A DNA stretch of 64,000 bases from Myoxocephalus aenaeus (taxonomy: Eukaryota; Chordata; Actinopteri; Perciformes; Cottidae): assembly GCA_038501785.1 (NCBI GenBank), contig JBAMJR010000031.1, positions 12,600,001-12,664,000 on the forward strand. Reading direction: 5' to 3'. The position numbers and the translations under genes were made by a program. How positions within the stretch are numbered: position 1 is the stretch's first letter; each line of letters begins with the position of its first letter. The notes under the pieces are model-generated. The model had not been told where the DNA came from. It ran no database searches and saw nothing but the letters and a program-made list of their open reading frames with translations. Positions 41,401 through 64,000 of this stretch are shown piece after piece.

Positions 41401-43759
41401 TTGAAATGTGCACTCATGGATAGACTGTGTTAGTGGCTTTAGTTATAGGGTTTGTAGATCACCTTGATTGTGTTCACATTATTCTCATTTCCCTAATTTT
41501 AGAGCTTAATGTACCTCCGTTTTCCAAAGGAACAGTGCTCCCCAGTATCTCCTAAAATAGCAAAGTGATTAAAGTACTATCTTCCAACAAGACACTTCCT
41601 CAAATTAGCATTTGAATGGTTGCAATACCCAGCGACATCTTCCACTGAGCACAAATTGTGTTTTTCCCCAAGACGAGACAAGACTGTGTTTGTGCACTTT
41701 ATGAGAAAATGTCTTTAAACTAGACACTCAGTCTTTTTCCTTGCTTTCCGCAGGCTGTCATTGCATTGATGGAGATGGGGTTTGATGAGAAGGAGGTGGT
41801 TGATGCTCTGAGGGTGAATAACAACCAACAGGATGCAGCGGTAGGTTCACACACCCACAACAGTGTTTGAGAAATGGCTCATTTTTTTGTTGCGAGTTGA
41901 TAGTTCTGACGGCGAGCTTTACTCATTGTAGCCATTTACGCCGGCCATGTGGCCGTGACGCTAAAATCAAACTTGTTTTCAAGGAATATTCATAAATTTA
42001 AGAATAATAGTCTATGGCTGGGTTGCACCAACATGGATTAAATTAATCCTGGTTTAGAGTTAATCTAGGGTTAGTAAATCTAGGTTTAAACTGGTTTATA
42101 ATTAATCCGAGATGTGTTGCACATCTTAATTTTAACCCTGGATTAGTTAAACTAGTTTAAACAAGGGTTAAAACAGAATTGGTTTATGTTGCCATGGAAA
42201 CATTCTGTTACAGATACCGTTAGTTACCGTTCATAGCTACCACTACAGCAGCTATAGCTAATAAACTCACTCTAGCTAGCTGTCATGGCACGTCAAAGAG
42301 GGTCAAACTTTTCAACATTTGAAAAGATGTTGCTGACCGAGTTAATGGAGGAGTTTAACTCCAGCTACTAGGAGCTGGAGAAGTGGAGGCACAGCAACAT
42401 TCCTCTCACTTCCATGCTTGATTGTGGTCCAACTTTCCCATTGAGGTATATGACGGACTCCTTTGTGAATCTATACCGCTGTGAAAACTCGCTGTTGTCA
42501 TAAAATTCAATCGGGTTTAACCTATCTCTAATTTTCCTGCGAGGAACTCTTTCCTCTAACCCCATCCAGCGAAGATATGCAGCCATGTTGTCAATAAAAC
42601 AGAGATAAACCTTCTCCAGGGGCGGTTTAAATATAACTGCTGATCCAGGTTTAGTCTAGGTTTAAAATAACTGGTGCAACATATTTGATTTTAATCTAGA
42701 TTTAAATGGAGATTACCAAAGGGTTAGATTTACCCAGGATTAATTTTAAACTAAGGTTAAACTAGGTTTAAAGTTTGGTGCAACTGGATTAAAAGACAAA
42801 CCTGGTTTAAACCTAGTTTAAGAGTTAATCCTTGTTGGTGCAACCCAGCCTATGACATGAACATGATTTTGTTGCTGATCCTAGACTCGGACCTCTATAA
42901 AGATAGTTATGGATTTTCAAAAACAGACTGAACTTTGTTTTTTCTTTTATGTTTTCTTTCTTTTCCGTCCTGCAGTGTGAGTGGCTGCTGGGAGACAGGA
43001 AACCTTCCCCAGAAGATCTGGACAAAGGCATTGACACCAACAGCCCGCTATTCCAAGCCATTCTAGAGAATCCAGTGGTCCAGTTGGGTCTAACCAATCC
43101 CAAGACGCTGCTAGGTAGAGTAAAGTCAAATTGAGTGGAAATGCAATTAATAGGAAAATTATATCAAAAACTATCCTTAACATCTTTGCCTATTTGTTTA
43201 GTGCTTGTGGTTATAAAAAAGCTCCAGAAACAGCTACTAGCTTATTCTGTAAAAAGTGAAAAGTCACCAGCTGAAGCAGTCCGAGCTGAGGCCGGCTGAG
43301 TGGGCCAACAAAAGAAACTAATGTAGTAAATGCAATGAGTTTTACAGAATTGAGGGCGCTTTCTCAACTGCAGTACAGTTGATTTTCCTGATCACAAGCT
43401 TTATTAGTCGAGACTTTTATTTTATATTTAGTGACGAGCAGATAGACACAGGACCAAAAGAATAAATAACATGGAACTCTGACTTTCGGCCATGAAGGTT
43501 GGAACATTATTCATGTTAACACTTTATTATCCCAAAATATTGTTGTTGGTCGACTTTGCTCTCGCACCACAAAAATACTTTTGAATAGCTGCTGGTTTTG
43601 TTACATCTGTTTTCTTACCAGCGTCTGTTGTGTTTGTACGCAGCGTTTGAAGACATGCTGGAGAATCCTCTGAACAGCACCCAGTGGATGAACGACCCCG
43701 AGACTGGCCCTGTCATGCTCCAAATATCCAGAATCTTCCAGACCCTCAACCGCACATAG
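38336..43759 (+). CDS. ubac1: ubac1, UBA domain-containing protein 1 (KPC2)
   Basis: UBAC1/KPC2 is the non-catalytic partner of RNF123 (KPC1) in the cytoplasmic KPC ubiquitin ligase, which targets p27Kip1 in G1 and helps process NF-kB p105; its UBA domains deliver ubiquitylated cargo to the proteasome. Join: 38336-38473, 39462-39582, 39671-39744, 39868-39975, 40069-40171, 40589-40697, 40825-41089, 41754-41840, 42976-43114, 43644-43759, giving 419 residues against about 405 in human. The start [13 protein letters not shown] matches human exactly. Order: ubiquitin-like N-terminus (about 14-98), UBA1 (about 195-232, [10 protein letters not shown]), Ala/Pro linker, UBA2 (about 307-340, [10 protein letters not shown]), STI1-like region (about 358-415). 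The extra length is in the exon 7 linker. All splice sites are GT/AG. Same strand as notch1 and camsap1. Confidence 0.97.
39110..39420. repeat. Degenerate intronic repeat copy in ubac1 intron 1
   Basis: Runs through TTTGCTGCTTGTCAGCTTTG, TATTGTAAATCGAATACTT, GCGCTGTTGGTC, GAAGATGTCACTG, CTACAATTTTCTAGATTTTA and AATAGTTGAATCCCTA. These match in order the repeat family also seen in notch1 introns 8 and 31, so this is the most complete of the three copies. Confidence 0.55.
39462..39582 (+). CDS. ubac1: ubac1 exon 2
   Basis: Acceptor TTTACAG, donor GTACGT. Reads [20 protein letters not shown], matching the human ubiquitin-like region. Confidence 0.96.
39671..39744 (+). CDS. ubac1: ubac1 exon 3
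   Basis: Acceptor TCGTAG, donor GTAAGC. Reads [20 protein letters not shown], the end of the ubiquitin-like domain. Confidence 0.95.
39868..39975 (+). CDS. ubac1: ubac1 exon 4
   Basis: Acceptor GTCACAG immediately followed by AAG, a tandem acceptor; the proximal AG fits the human lysine run. Donor GTGAGG. Reads [20 protein letters not shown]. Confidence 0.94.
40069..40171 (+). CDS. ubac1: ubac1 exon 5
   Basis: Acceptor TTCCAG, donor GTAAAA. Reads [20 protein letters not shown], identical to human over this stretch. Confidence 0.97.
40589..40697 (+). CDS. ubac1: ubac1 exon 6: UBA1
   Basis: Acceptor TTGCAG, donor GTAAGT. Acidic [10 protein letters not shown] leads into UBA1 with the MGF loop ([18 protein letters not shown]). 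Confidence 0.97.
40825..41089 (+). CDS. ubac1: ubac1 exon 7: end of UBA1 and linker
   Basis: Acceptor ATGCAG, donor [26 protein letters not shown] ends UBA1. An Ala/Pro/Ser-rich linker, longer than in human, leads to [20 protein letters not shown]. Confidence 0.96.
41754..41840 (+). CDS. ubac1: ubac1 exon 8: UBA2
   Basis: Acceptor CCGCAG, donor GTAGGT. Reads [20 protein letters not shown], the second UBA with its MGF loop. 87 bases, phase 0. Confidence 0.97.
42285..42371 (+). pseudogene. Myb/SANT-like ORF relic of the Harbinger element
   Basis: A 28-codon frame ([20 protein letters not shown]...) resembles the start of the DNA-binding Myb-like protein encoded by PIF/Harbinger elements. It stops after 28 residues, far short of a full trihelix domain, consistent with an internal deletion. 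Confidence 0.55.
42368..42586 (-). pseudogene. Harbinger transposase N-terminal relic
   Basis: 72 codons on the - strand. The part [20 protein letters not shown] with FTKESVIYL resembles the N-terminal region of HARBI1-like transposases. The catalytic DDE region is absent. Confidence 0.65.
42976..43114 (+). CDS. ubac1: ubac1 exon 9: end of UBA2, start of STI1-like region
   Basis: Acceptor CTGCAG, donor [26 protein letters not shown], then [20 protein letters not shown]. Confidence 0.97.
43644..43759 (+). CDS. ubac1: ubac1 exon 10: C-terminus and stop
   Basis: Acceptor ACGCAG, TAG stop at 43757-43759. Reads [20 protein letters not shown] and ends FQTLNRT as in human. Confidence 0.97.
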
Positions 43760-43786
43760 AGCTTCCTGGTGACCCCTGTGTGACAG

Positions 43787-43826
<40 letters not shown>

Positions 43827-45650
43827 CGACCATATTGGTGTGTGTGTGTGTGGATGTGGGTGTATCCGAGTGTGGCAGAGACACAAGTATTGTTTTTGCC
43901 TTGTAAAGACAACGCTGGAGGAGTCTAAGTATGAATTAAGATGTTACACATATAACTATTTATAACAGTACAGTAAAAACACTTATACAAAACAAATGTT
44001 AACATAAACATTATTACAGTAATAATAATTGAAAAAAGAGATTTAGTATGTTGTTTTTACATTTTAAACGAGAACAGTTTAGTCATGACAGACATGATTT
44101 ATTTTATATAATTTCTCCATGTGCAGAAATGACATCAGACATCAATTTAATGTTTACACTTCAAAGAGAACTGTTTTTGTATGTTTTGCAATATTTAAAT
44201 ATCAATTACAGTTTTGTCTGTCTCTTTAAATTGTTACATTTCATCTGTGGTGAATGTGTGAAAAACCTCTTGTCAGCTTCATGTTTTGTTTTTCTCCCCC
44301 TTTGTCTTTTTATTTGTTTTTATTTTATCATTTTAATCAAAGTAACTGCTTGTAATTGAGAGGCTGGCGGTCCAAGTTGAGTGTTTGTTTAGCTCGTTGA
44401 AAACGGGCTTTCGGACACGTTACCTCTCCATTCACGCCTGCGAGGTCACTGTAAGCCGACCGCCTCAGTTCAAAGCAGAGAACGTTTGTCCTTGAGCTTT
44501 TTCAAGAATATTTATTTGACTTATCTTGCCTTTTTTTTTTTTTTTAAATAGACAAAAGCTGTACACTAAACTGTTTGTGTCTTAGTCATGTTTTTACAAG
44601 AAAACTATATATTAGGCCTGTGTGTTTATTGTCAATGTGCTCTTGAATGTCATATTTTAATGTTGCGCTCATTTAGCACTTGTTCACCTCTACGAATATC
44701 ACTCACTGCAGCACTTACGAAGTTAAAAGAAGGGTTCATGTCTCAAATGGCTGTGGTGGGATTTGAAATGAAGCTGAGCCTAATCAAAAGGGGGTTTGCC
44801 TTTTTTAACCATTGAATTTGAACGATGGAGATGCGTGCGCGCTTCTTGCTGCGATGGCGCAAGCATCTTCATCCACACGAGGAAATAACAGAATTTGAGA
44901 CACAACCAGTGTCTTTTGGTCTTTTTGGTATACTTTTTTTTTCTTTTGAGAACAGTGAACATTTATGCTGTCAAACCAAACCAAAATGTCACTCTATAAT
45001 CTGCCTTGTCATTAGTTTTACCCATTGAACCCCTCTCCCATCCCCCCTGTATTTCTGTGCAATAGCGAGGACTTCTGTTGACCTGTAAAGAAATATATTT
45101 GTTTTGAGTGTTGGAGACGTGTGAACTGCAATGGGTAGCGTGTTCTACAAATATTAGCCTTTTGCATTGAGTGCTTAAAATTTCCAGCTACAAGAATGCG
45201 AGTTTAGCCTCATGGTTGTACCGACAGTTCAAAACAATATGGAGGGCGGTGTGTTTTGCCAAGCTTTTGAGTGTTTGTATTCAATATTTAAAATGTGGTA
45301 TTGATGTGACTTTCTGCTCAGGGAGGCTGAGATTGTTTTTCTAAACCCATCGTTATGGCAAACCTCTGCTCACCCCCTTCTAGTTTGGCATTTGAAAATG
45401 GCTTTTAACCAATCTGTCTCCAACTTCATGAATAAGAGCACTACAAGACATGGTTTTGTAATTGCAATATTTGAAAATATTTAAATGTTTTTAGAGAGAA
45501 GTGTCTGTTTGAACTATGTATTATTACATTATTTATATCGAAGCCAAACTAGTAACATGTTCTTATTTATAACACTTTTAGCAAACCTCGGAGCTAATCT
45601 ACAAATGTGAAGAAGAAAATTTAATGATTCAAATGTTGTTTTTACAAACC
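43760..45650 (+). other. ubac1: ubac1 3' UTR and following non-coding DNA
   Basis: AT-rich, no coding potential. No canonical AATAAA is seen close behind the stop; an AATATA variant near 45092 before a T/G-rich stretch is a candidate end. The UTR boundary is therefore open. Confidence 0.45.
43790..43825. repeat. ubac1: (TG)n microsatellite in ubac1 3' UTR
   Basis: 36-base TG tract 31 bases after the stop codon, followed by a second short TG run at 43838-43853. Confidence 0.95.
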
Positions 45651-45679
45651 ATTGACAAAACGTGCTTTTGGACTTTTGG

Positions 45680-45850
45680 GTCTCGGCGCGCTTGAAAGTA
45701 GTGCGACGCGTTAGAACGAAGAAGGATTTCTACACGCGTCTCCGGAAGCCTCTCTGCTCGCGCTCTGCTCCGCGGTGGGCCTTCGTCCCGCCACCTCCAT
45801 GCTTTGCGTCGACATGCATACACGACTCTCCCGTGACATCTTGGGAACAA
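45680..45850. other. CpG-rich patch between ubac1 and camsap1
   Basis: CpG dinucleotides cluster here (GGCGCGC, GCGACGCG, ACGCGTC, CGCGGTG) within AT-rich surroundings. It could be a small CpG island, a regulatory element or a transposon fragment. No gene is recognised; overlapping open frames have no familiar content. Confidence 0.35.
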
Positions 45851-46404
45851 ACATTGGGAGATTGTACGTTTTTAGAGGGGGAAAAAGAAGGTCCACGTGG
45901 AAATGCAGACACCTTTTCAAAACGGTCAACAGGAACGTGGAGGAAAAAAAAAAGAACAAAATCCACTTTATTGCTGAGGGACACTGACGGATTGTTTGAG
46001 TCACAGGGTTTTGTTTCCACTCGGCTTTCATACAGGACTGTCCCCGATTAACAACCTATGCAATATACTCTCACGGTCTGCTCGTTCAGACAGCCTCACG
46101 GCTACTGGCATTTAAATCACTATTGCATTAAAGGTATTTTTTTGTGGCTGTATTTTTGGGAGGATTCTGTGTTTTCTTTAACAAACCACTGGCAGGAAAG
46201 CTCCACTGTTTAGACTCCATGTTTAGTGTACGACTGGGTTGATCTCTAATTGACTTGTCGCTCTCTAAATGTCAGGCGGATGGAGAGGAGCTGATGAGCA
46301 AGGAGGCTTACAGAGGACATCTTGACATGTAATCCGAAAAGCACAGGGAGCGTTGAAAGTGTTCAAAAAGAGTCTTTAGGTCTCCTGTCACCTGGATGAT
46401 TAAG

Positions 46405-47335
46405 AAGAAAAAGTCTACACAACATTCGATAGTCGTCGTCGTCGTCCTGAGCTTTCTGGAGAGCCACAGCCGAGTTCTGCTCCTCCAGTGTTACGATCTG
46501 CCGGGTCAAAGCTTCCTTGAGCTCAACTCAAAAGGTGACCTGATCCGACTTTTGAGGTTCTCTTGTTCTGTTCTTCAAGTTCCGCCCGTCTCGTCTTGCT
46601 CTCTGACTGCTATTCTTTTTAACCCATCTATCTTTTACTGAAGCTTAGTGATGGTAAGCTGATTCTCAGAGACGGTGTAAGTTTTCCTTGACATGGTCTC
46701 CTGAGGATTGCTAGAGGATCGACTGAAGCCTGCTTTTTCTAAAATCATCTACGACTTCTGCAGCTTCTGCCTCTTTTCCAAAGACAGAGAGCCTTTTTTC
46801 AGAGATCCCCTTCTCTTGGATCTGGATTCTGCTTCACAATGGCCTCCTCAAAGTCCTCTGCAAGCTTCTATGTCGCCCAGAAGCTGCATGCAATCGAGCC
46901 GCCTCATTTAGAGCAGCCTCAAGGTCCCCTCGCAGCCTTTGGTTCTCAGGTTGTTGGTTCTCATGGGTCAGACGGTCCACTTCTTCTGCTTCCTGCCTCG
47001 TAGTACCTCTGGAGTGAACAGTGTTGTGTTCCTTCCTCTTAGGTCCATTTTCTCCTACAGCGAGGAGACAGAGTTGTCCTCGACTTCGATGTCTCTTTGA
47101 AGCTTCTGGAGATTGACGCTCGAGGGTTTGGACGTCATCGTCTTTTTCCAGACTTTCCTCCTGCTGCTCAATGACGCGGTCCCTTCAGGGCCTCGATTTG
47201 GGCACAATTCACCACATCACGCTCTTCTGTTTATTTTTCGTGCTGATAAGAGGACGCCTCCAGATAACTGGGGCTTCTCCATCAACGTATTGTCCTCTTG
47301 GAGCTCTGCGGTCACCTCGGTCAGCCGCTTGTGCC
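46405..47335 (-). pseudogene. Decayed intronless coiled-coil reading frame
   Basis: Read on the - strand, the region yields successive coiled-coil-like pieces broken by stops and frameshifts: HKRLTEVTAELQEDNTLM, then VIEQQEESLEKDDDVQTLER, DRLTHENQQPENQRLRGDLE with AALNEAAR, and ELKEALTRQIVTLEEQNSAV with ALQKAQDDDD. Heptad-like Leu spacing and Glu/Lys/Gln/Arg richness run across about 900 bases without obvious introns. This suggests a processed or otherwise dead copy of a long coiled-coil protein. The parent gene is not recognised. No functional product is expected. Confidence 0.5.
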
Positions 47336-48109
47336 TACAAGGACTCCATTTCAACACAAATGCGCCTTTCTTAGGCCCTTTGTAAAAAACATGTTTCTTT
47401 TGCTCTTGCTTCGGGGCGCTTTCCTCCTCACGCGCCTCTCTGATCTCCTGCTCATCAGATTATTTTGGGCAATATGACCACTAAGGCTCAAGAGTCCTCA
47501 AAGGACTTTATTCCATTTATTTCACGGAATTAAGAGGGATATTGCTTCTTCCCTTTGTATTTCTAGCAACAAGTTGTTTTATTCCCCATGTACCAGCTCT
47601 ATAATATATATGAAAGGCCGAATTTCTTAATGTAATACACATGCTTGCACACAATCACTTTACCTTTATCTTAAGAACAGCACTTTTTTTTCCCTTCTTT
47701 TTACAGGTTAGTAGAAGTGTTTACATCCTTGTCTTAATGCGCAATAGGCAAAATTATCTTTTAATATATTTTTCTATAATATATTCTTTATTGCTTTTAT
47801 GTCTATGCCTGCTGCAAATCGAAATGATCTTTTATGGTGATAATTGAGTTAAATGATTACAACCATGGGTGCTTTGTGATAAATATATTTGAATAAGACA
47901 TACCTATTTAAATTGTATGTTAATGCAATGCAATAGCATTGTAGGCCATACAAAAGATTGCCAGACCAATTTACATTCTCAGTTTTGATATTTTATTTCA
48001 AGAACACACCATCACCTATTAGTCACTCACTTGTCAAACTAATACTTATTTTTTGACAGCATACAAATTAGGGTTGGCACTTATACATAAATCGTGATAC
48101 CACATTCCA

Positions 48110-48124
48110 CCACTAGATGGCGGG
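48110..48124 (+). promoter_or_regulatory. CTCF-like motif upstream of camsap1
   Basis: CCACTAGATGGCGGG matches the CTCF core (CCASYAGRKGGCRG) on the + strand. Motif match only. Confidence 0.5.
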
Positions 48125-48419
48125 ATTGGCCAATGCCACAACGACAACACAGGACTATGACAACAAAAACGTGGACATATAATGTGATACATTCATACTG
48201 AAGTAAAAAAAATATTAAAGGAAGGAATAACATGGGCAAGCTAGTGGTTTTAATCAACTTGTCAAAACAAATATCTCAGCCAGTCTATTGGAGGTAAGAT
48301 TTAGAACAAACACTGAGCCAAGTCATTGTTTTAGCTTTAACACAACGAATTAAATATAATTATGAGAAGGAGTTGGCCTACTGTTGGTCTATTATTGACA
48401 GTTGGTTATTACCGCTTCT

Positions 48420-49010
48420 CTGGAAGGTAATCACGCATGCGCAGTCGCTGCTTTTACGAAGGCTGGGACGGTAATTACGTTTCTATGGGCAGAGCGCGAA
48501 CACACCGGCGGTTCTTGCTGCAAAGATCCGCAATTGCATGTGTGTTTTGTTCTGTGAGCTAAAATGAGGCGTCTAACACAGAGATAAGATTTTTTATTTT
48601 TTTTTAATCGGAACTGCACTCTGTACGTCGGGCCCTCCCTCTTTTTTTTTTACCTGGCTTTTCGTTCGAGCCGAAAGCCTGCCGTGGTCGTGGTCGTCTC
48701 ACAGGCCGCGAATCGGGTCCTGTTTCTGGGAGGAGACCACCCAGACTCGCCTCCCTGCTTAGCATTATTAGCTGGCTACGATGCGCCGCTGCTGCTGGTG
48801 TATTTACCACACAGCAGGCCACTGCAGAGCGAGGCAGACCCGTGGATAAGTGTTCACCCCTTACGGAACCAAAGGGTGCCTTGGAGACACACCACACCTT
48901 TCAAGGTAACGTCTTCCCAGCTCGCCAGCGTCATCCGAGGGGGCCACGAGCTAACCGTTAGCCGCTTCACGTTCGCGTGCGTGGCCGTTTAGCTCACCTC
49001 ACGTGAAGCG
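48420..49010 (+). promoter_or_regulatory. camsap1: Probable camsap1 CpG-island promoter
   Basis: CpG-rich block between AT-rich flanks, with an NRF1-like palindrome CGCATGCGCA at 48434-48443 and YY1/Sp-type GC patches. It lies 1.4-1.9 kb before the camsap1 start codon and contains a plausible non-coding first exon. Position and composition fit a housekeeping promoter. Confidence 0.55.
48660..48905 (+). other. camsap1: Putative camsap1 non-coding exon 1 (5' UTR)
   Basis: The donor CAAG|GTAACG at 48905/48906 inside the CpG island, paired with the acceptor-like TTTGTTTTTAAAG just before the ATG at 50368, supports a 5' UTR exon; its 5' end is arbitrary. A short upstream ORF (ATG 48781 to TAA 48849, 22 codons) would lie in it. 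The frame leading into the main ATG has no upstream ATG. Confidence 0.4.
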
Positions 49011-50367
49011 AGTGTGTACTTTGTCACCTAACGGCTCTTTCCTTTGTTGACGAGATCACCGTAACACAAAGTGTACTAATGTGTGTATATATGTAACGTT
49101 AGTTAGTTAATGTAACCAGTTAACGTTAAGTAGCTGTCACCTAGCTTCTTTTATCAAGCCAGTATTGGGCCGTTAATGTTAACATTATGACGTAGGTTAA
49201 GGGTGAGGTAACGTCAAGCGTTTTGCACGCGACAGGTAATATAACATTAACTTTACCGAGGAGGATAACTGAAGTTGTCCGGTAGTAATATCTAATTACT
49301 TTTTTAGTAGCATGTATTTGTGAGCAGGTGTATGCACTTGTTTTTCCTCATCGTCATAATTAATGTAAGTAGAAATGCTGCGTTGGACTTATTCATACTG
49401 TTTTGGTGACATTAAGTAAATTGTAATTACCAAGAATTTCCGTCCAGCAAAAAAAAAAGGTACAGTTGAAAGTGCCCTGAGTTTCATTTAACTTCAAGCA
49501 CTGATTGGAAACATAAGTCTGCTAGACTAACTGCAGAAGCTGTGTCATGGTAATACTGTAAGGCAGCAGAGTACTTATTCAAAACAAAGTTGTGTGCTTG
49601 AAGGGAGAACCGACTAAAAACAAAACAAAAACATGACCCAAATGTATCACGATAGTTAGCACATCATGATTCACGGAGACAGCAAATACAATCATATGTT
49701 GTTGTGAGTTTTTTTATATTGCAGTATTTGAGGCCGCCTGTATGTCAATGTGAGGGTGAATGGTAATCGCTTTATCAACCATCTGTAAGGTTGCTTCTTA
49801 ATTAATGGCCCAAATGTGCTTTCTCAGCAAGTGTCTTTGGTTCAAGCAACTAATGTGACCATTTATTGGGTGTAGGTACAAGTTACTGACTAACATTAAT
49901 TAAGCTTGCCTTTTTATTTTGCTAGTACATACTTAATAGTACACAACAATTTTTATGTTGCGATCGGTTTTCAGTCACTCTAGGCCTAGGTTTATTTAAG
50001 TATCAAGCACTGCAAATACATTGTCTCCTCTCTGTCATCAGGCATTCAACATAATGAATGTGCTCACGCCAGCGAGGAGGATGCTACTTTGGTACTTATG
50101 TCTCAACCACCAGATATAAGCCTAATTGACCACGAAAGGGAGGATTAACAGCGGCACCCAAAACAGCACTTTTCTTTATAATCAGCAAATGCCAGATGAG
50201 GATTTTTATTTTGTTACTCATTGAAGAATCACATCTCACTTGCACTAACCAGTGAGATTACGATTAACTATATTGTGGATGGCTAATGTCCTGTTATTTA
50301 ACTGTTACTCAGAAGTATGTTCAGTATAATTGTGACAGTAACATTATATTTGTTTTTGTTTTTAAAG

Positions 50368-63478
<13,111 letters not shown>

Positions 63479-64000
63479 GTACAGTGTTCCCTCTTTGTCA
63501 GGAGGAGTTCCTTTTTATTTTGTAGTGTAGTTCCTGAAGTTTGGTTGGTAGTTTCACCTGTGACTTGTGATAAAAGCGGCCTTAGTACAGTTGGTCTCAT
63601 TTTGTGGAACGGCCTCCCAATACACTGCAGATGCGTCTGAATAAATGTTGAGAAAATGCTGTACATGTTGCAAGTTTAGGATGAGTATGTATGTTTTTAG
63701 CTGCTCGGCGGTGCTGTGCTGTAATCTTCTTAAATCGTGCATTGTCGCTTCATAGCTTCTGTGCTAGGCTTTGCCATCTATGATTAGTTTGTGTTTAAAA
63801 TAAAGCTTTGATCTCTTTTATTAAAGGGTTCCTTTTAGAAATATGTTTTTCAAAGAATTGTGACGCAGATGCATACTGAGCAAATTAACTTGAGAGTGCT
63901 CTCTGGTGACCAAACTATGTATGTTATAGTGGCACTCTTTCTGAATTACCTCAAACCTAGCTTGGTATTTCTATTTACATACACACAGTTATTGACATAT

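Larger units (their letters stand above)
42016..42850. mobile_element. PIF/Harbinger-type DNA transposon remnant in ubac1 intron 8
   Basis: An 835-bp element bounded by 17-bp perfect inverted repeats (GGCTGGGTTGCACCAAC at 42016, its complement ending 42850) and flanked by TAT on both sides, a 3-bp duplication as expected for Harbinger. Subterminal regions are rich in inverted TAAACCTAG/AATCTAGG motifs. Inside are a Myb/SANT-like relic on + and a transposase N-terminal relic on -, arranged tail to tail. The central part of the transposase is gone, so the element is non-autonomous. It fills most of the 1.1-kb intron. Confidence 0.85.

Noticed and set aside
45711..46031. 106-codon - strand frame containing MSRESRVCMSTQS
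   Set aside because: No recognised domain, low-complexity ends and no splice context; treated as a by-product of the CpG-rich patch.
46276..46332. Plus-strand exon-like piece reading ADGEELMSKEAYRGHLDM then stop, behind a CAG acceptor
   Set aside because: No partner exon or known protein match; too short to support a gene.
48684..48992. 102-codon frame in the camsap1 CpG island, in frame with the main ATG after the proposed splice
   Set aside because: It has no ATG (the frame begins with GTG codons), so it is more likely 5' UTR than an N-terminal extension.
50317..50367. In-frame extension MFSIIVTVTLYLFLFLK before the camsap1 start
   Set aside because: The T-rich run ending in AAAG looks like a splice acceptor, and the extension has no counterpart in known CAMSAP1.

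Overview
This is vertebrate nuclear DNA, almost certainly from a teleost fish. It carries three intron-rich genes in a row on the + strand: notch1 (5' end missing), ubac1 (complete) and camsap1 (3' end missing). The teleost call rests on compact introns, dense (AC)n and (AT)n microsatellites and several repeat families that look fish-like. The same three genes belong to the human 9q34.3 region, where UBAC1 and CAMSAP1 are neighbours and NOTCH1 lies further along (from memory). Gene names come from reading the translations against remembered human proteins; no search was run.

1-9258: non-coding, read as notch1 intron 2. Exons 1-2 (signal peptide and start of EGF1) were looked for and not found, so they should lie upstream. 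9259-35445: notch1 exons 3-34. The translation gives the end of EGF1, EGF2-36, three LNR modules, the heterodimerisation domain with a furin site, the transmembrane segment, RAM, ankyrin repeats, a polyglutamine-bearing transactivation region and a C-terminal PEST region. The assembled frame stays open for 2,457 residues. 35446-~36945: notch1 3' UTR ending at an AATAAA.

~36945-38335: short intergenic region and ubac1 promoter, with a CTCF-like and a ZNF143-like motif. 38336-43759: ubac1, ten coding exons, 419 residues, encoding the UBA/STI1 subunit of the KPC ubiquitin ligase. Intron 8 holds an 835-bp PIF/Harbinger-type element. 43760-48400: ubac1 3' UTR, then a spacer with a decayed coiled-coil reading frame on the - strand.

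48400-64000: camsap1 promoter region, a probable non-coding first exon, four constitutive coding exons and two small cassette-type exons (33 and 60 nt) before the calponin-homology domain, which is off-window. Intron 1 carries LINE-like sequence, a 38-bp perfect palindrome and a long (AT)n tract; intron 2 carries a recent 170-bp tandem duplication.

The three genes do not form a pathway: a cell-surface receptor and transcription activator, a ubiquitin-ligase adaptor and a microtubule minus-end protein. I found no previously undescribed system. The most notable points are residue changes at two Notch regulatory sites, the camsap1 small exons, the Harbinger remnant with both ORF relics, and the coiled-coil pseudogene.
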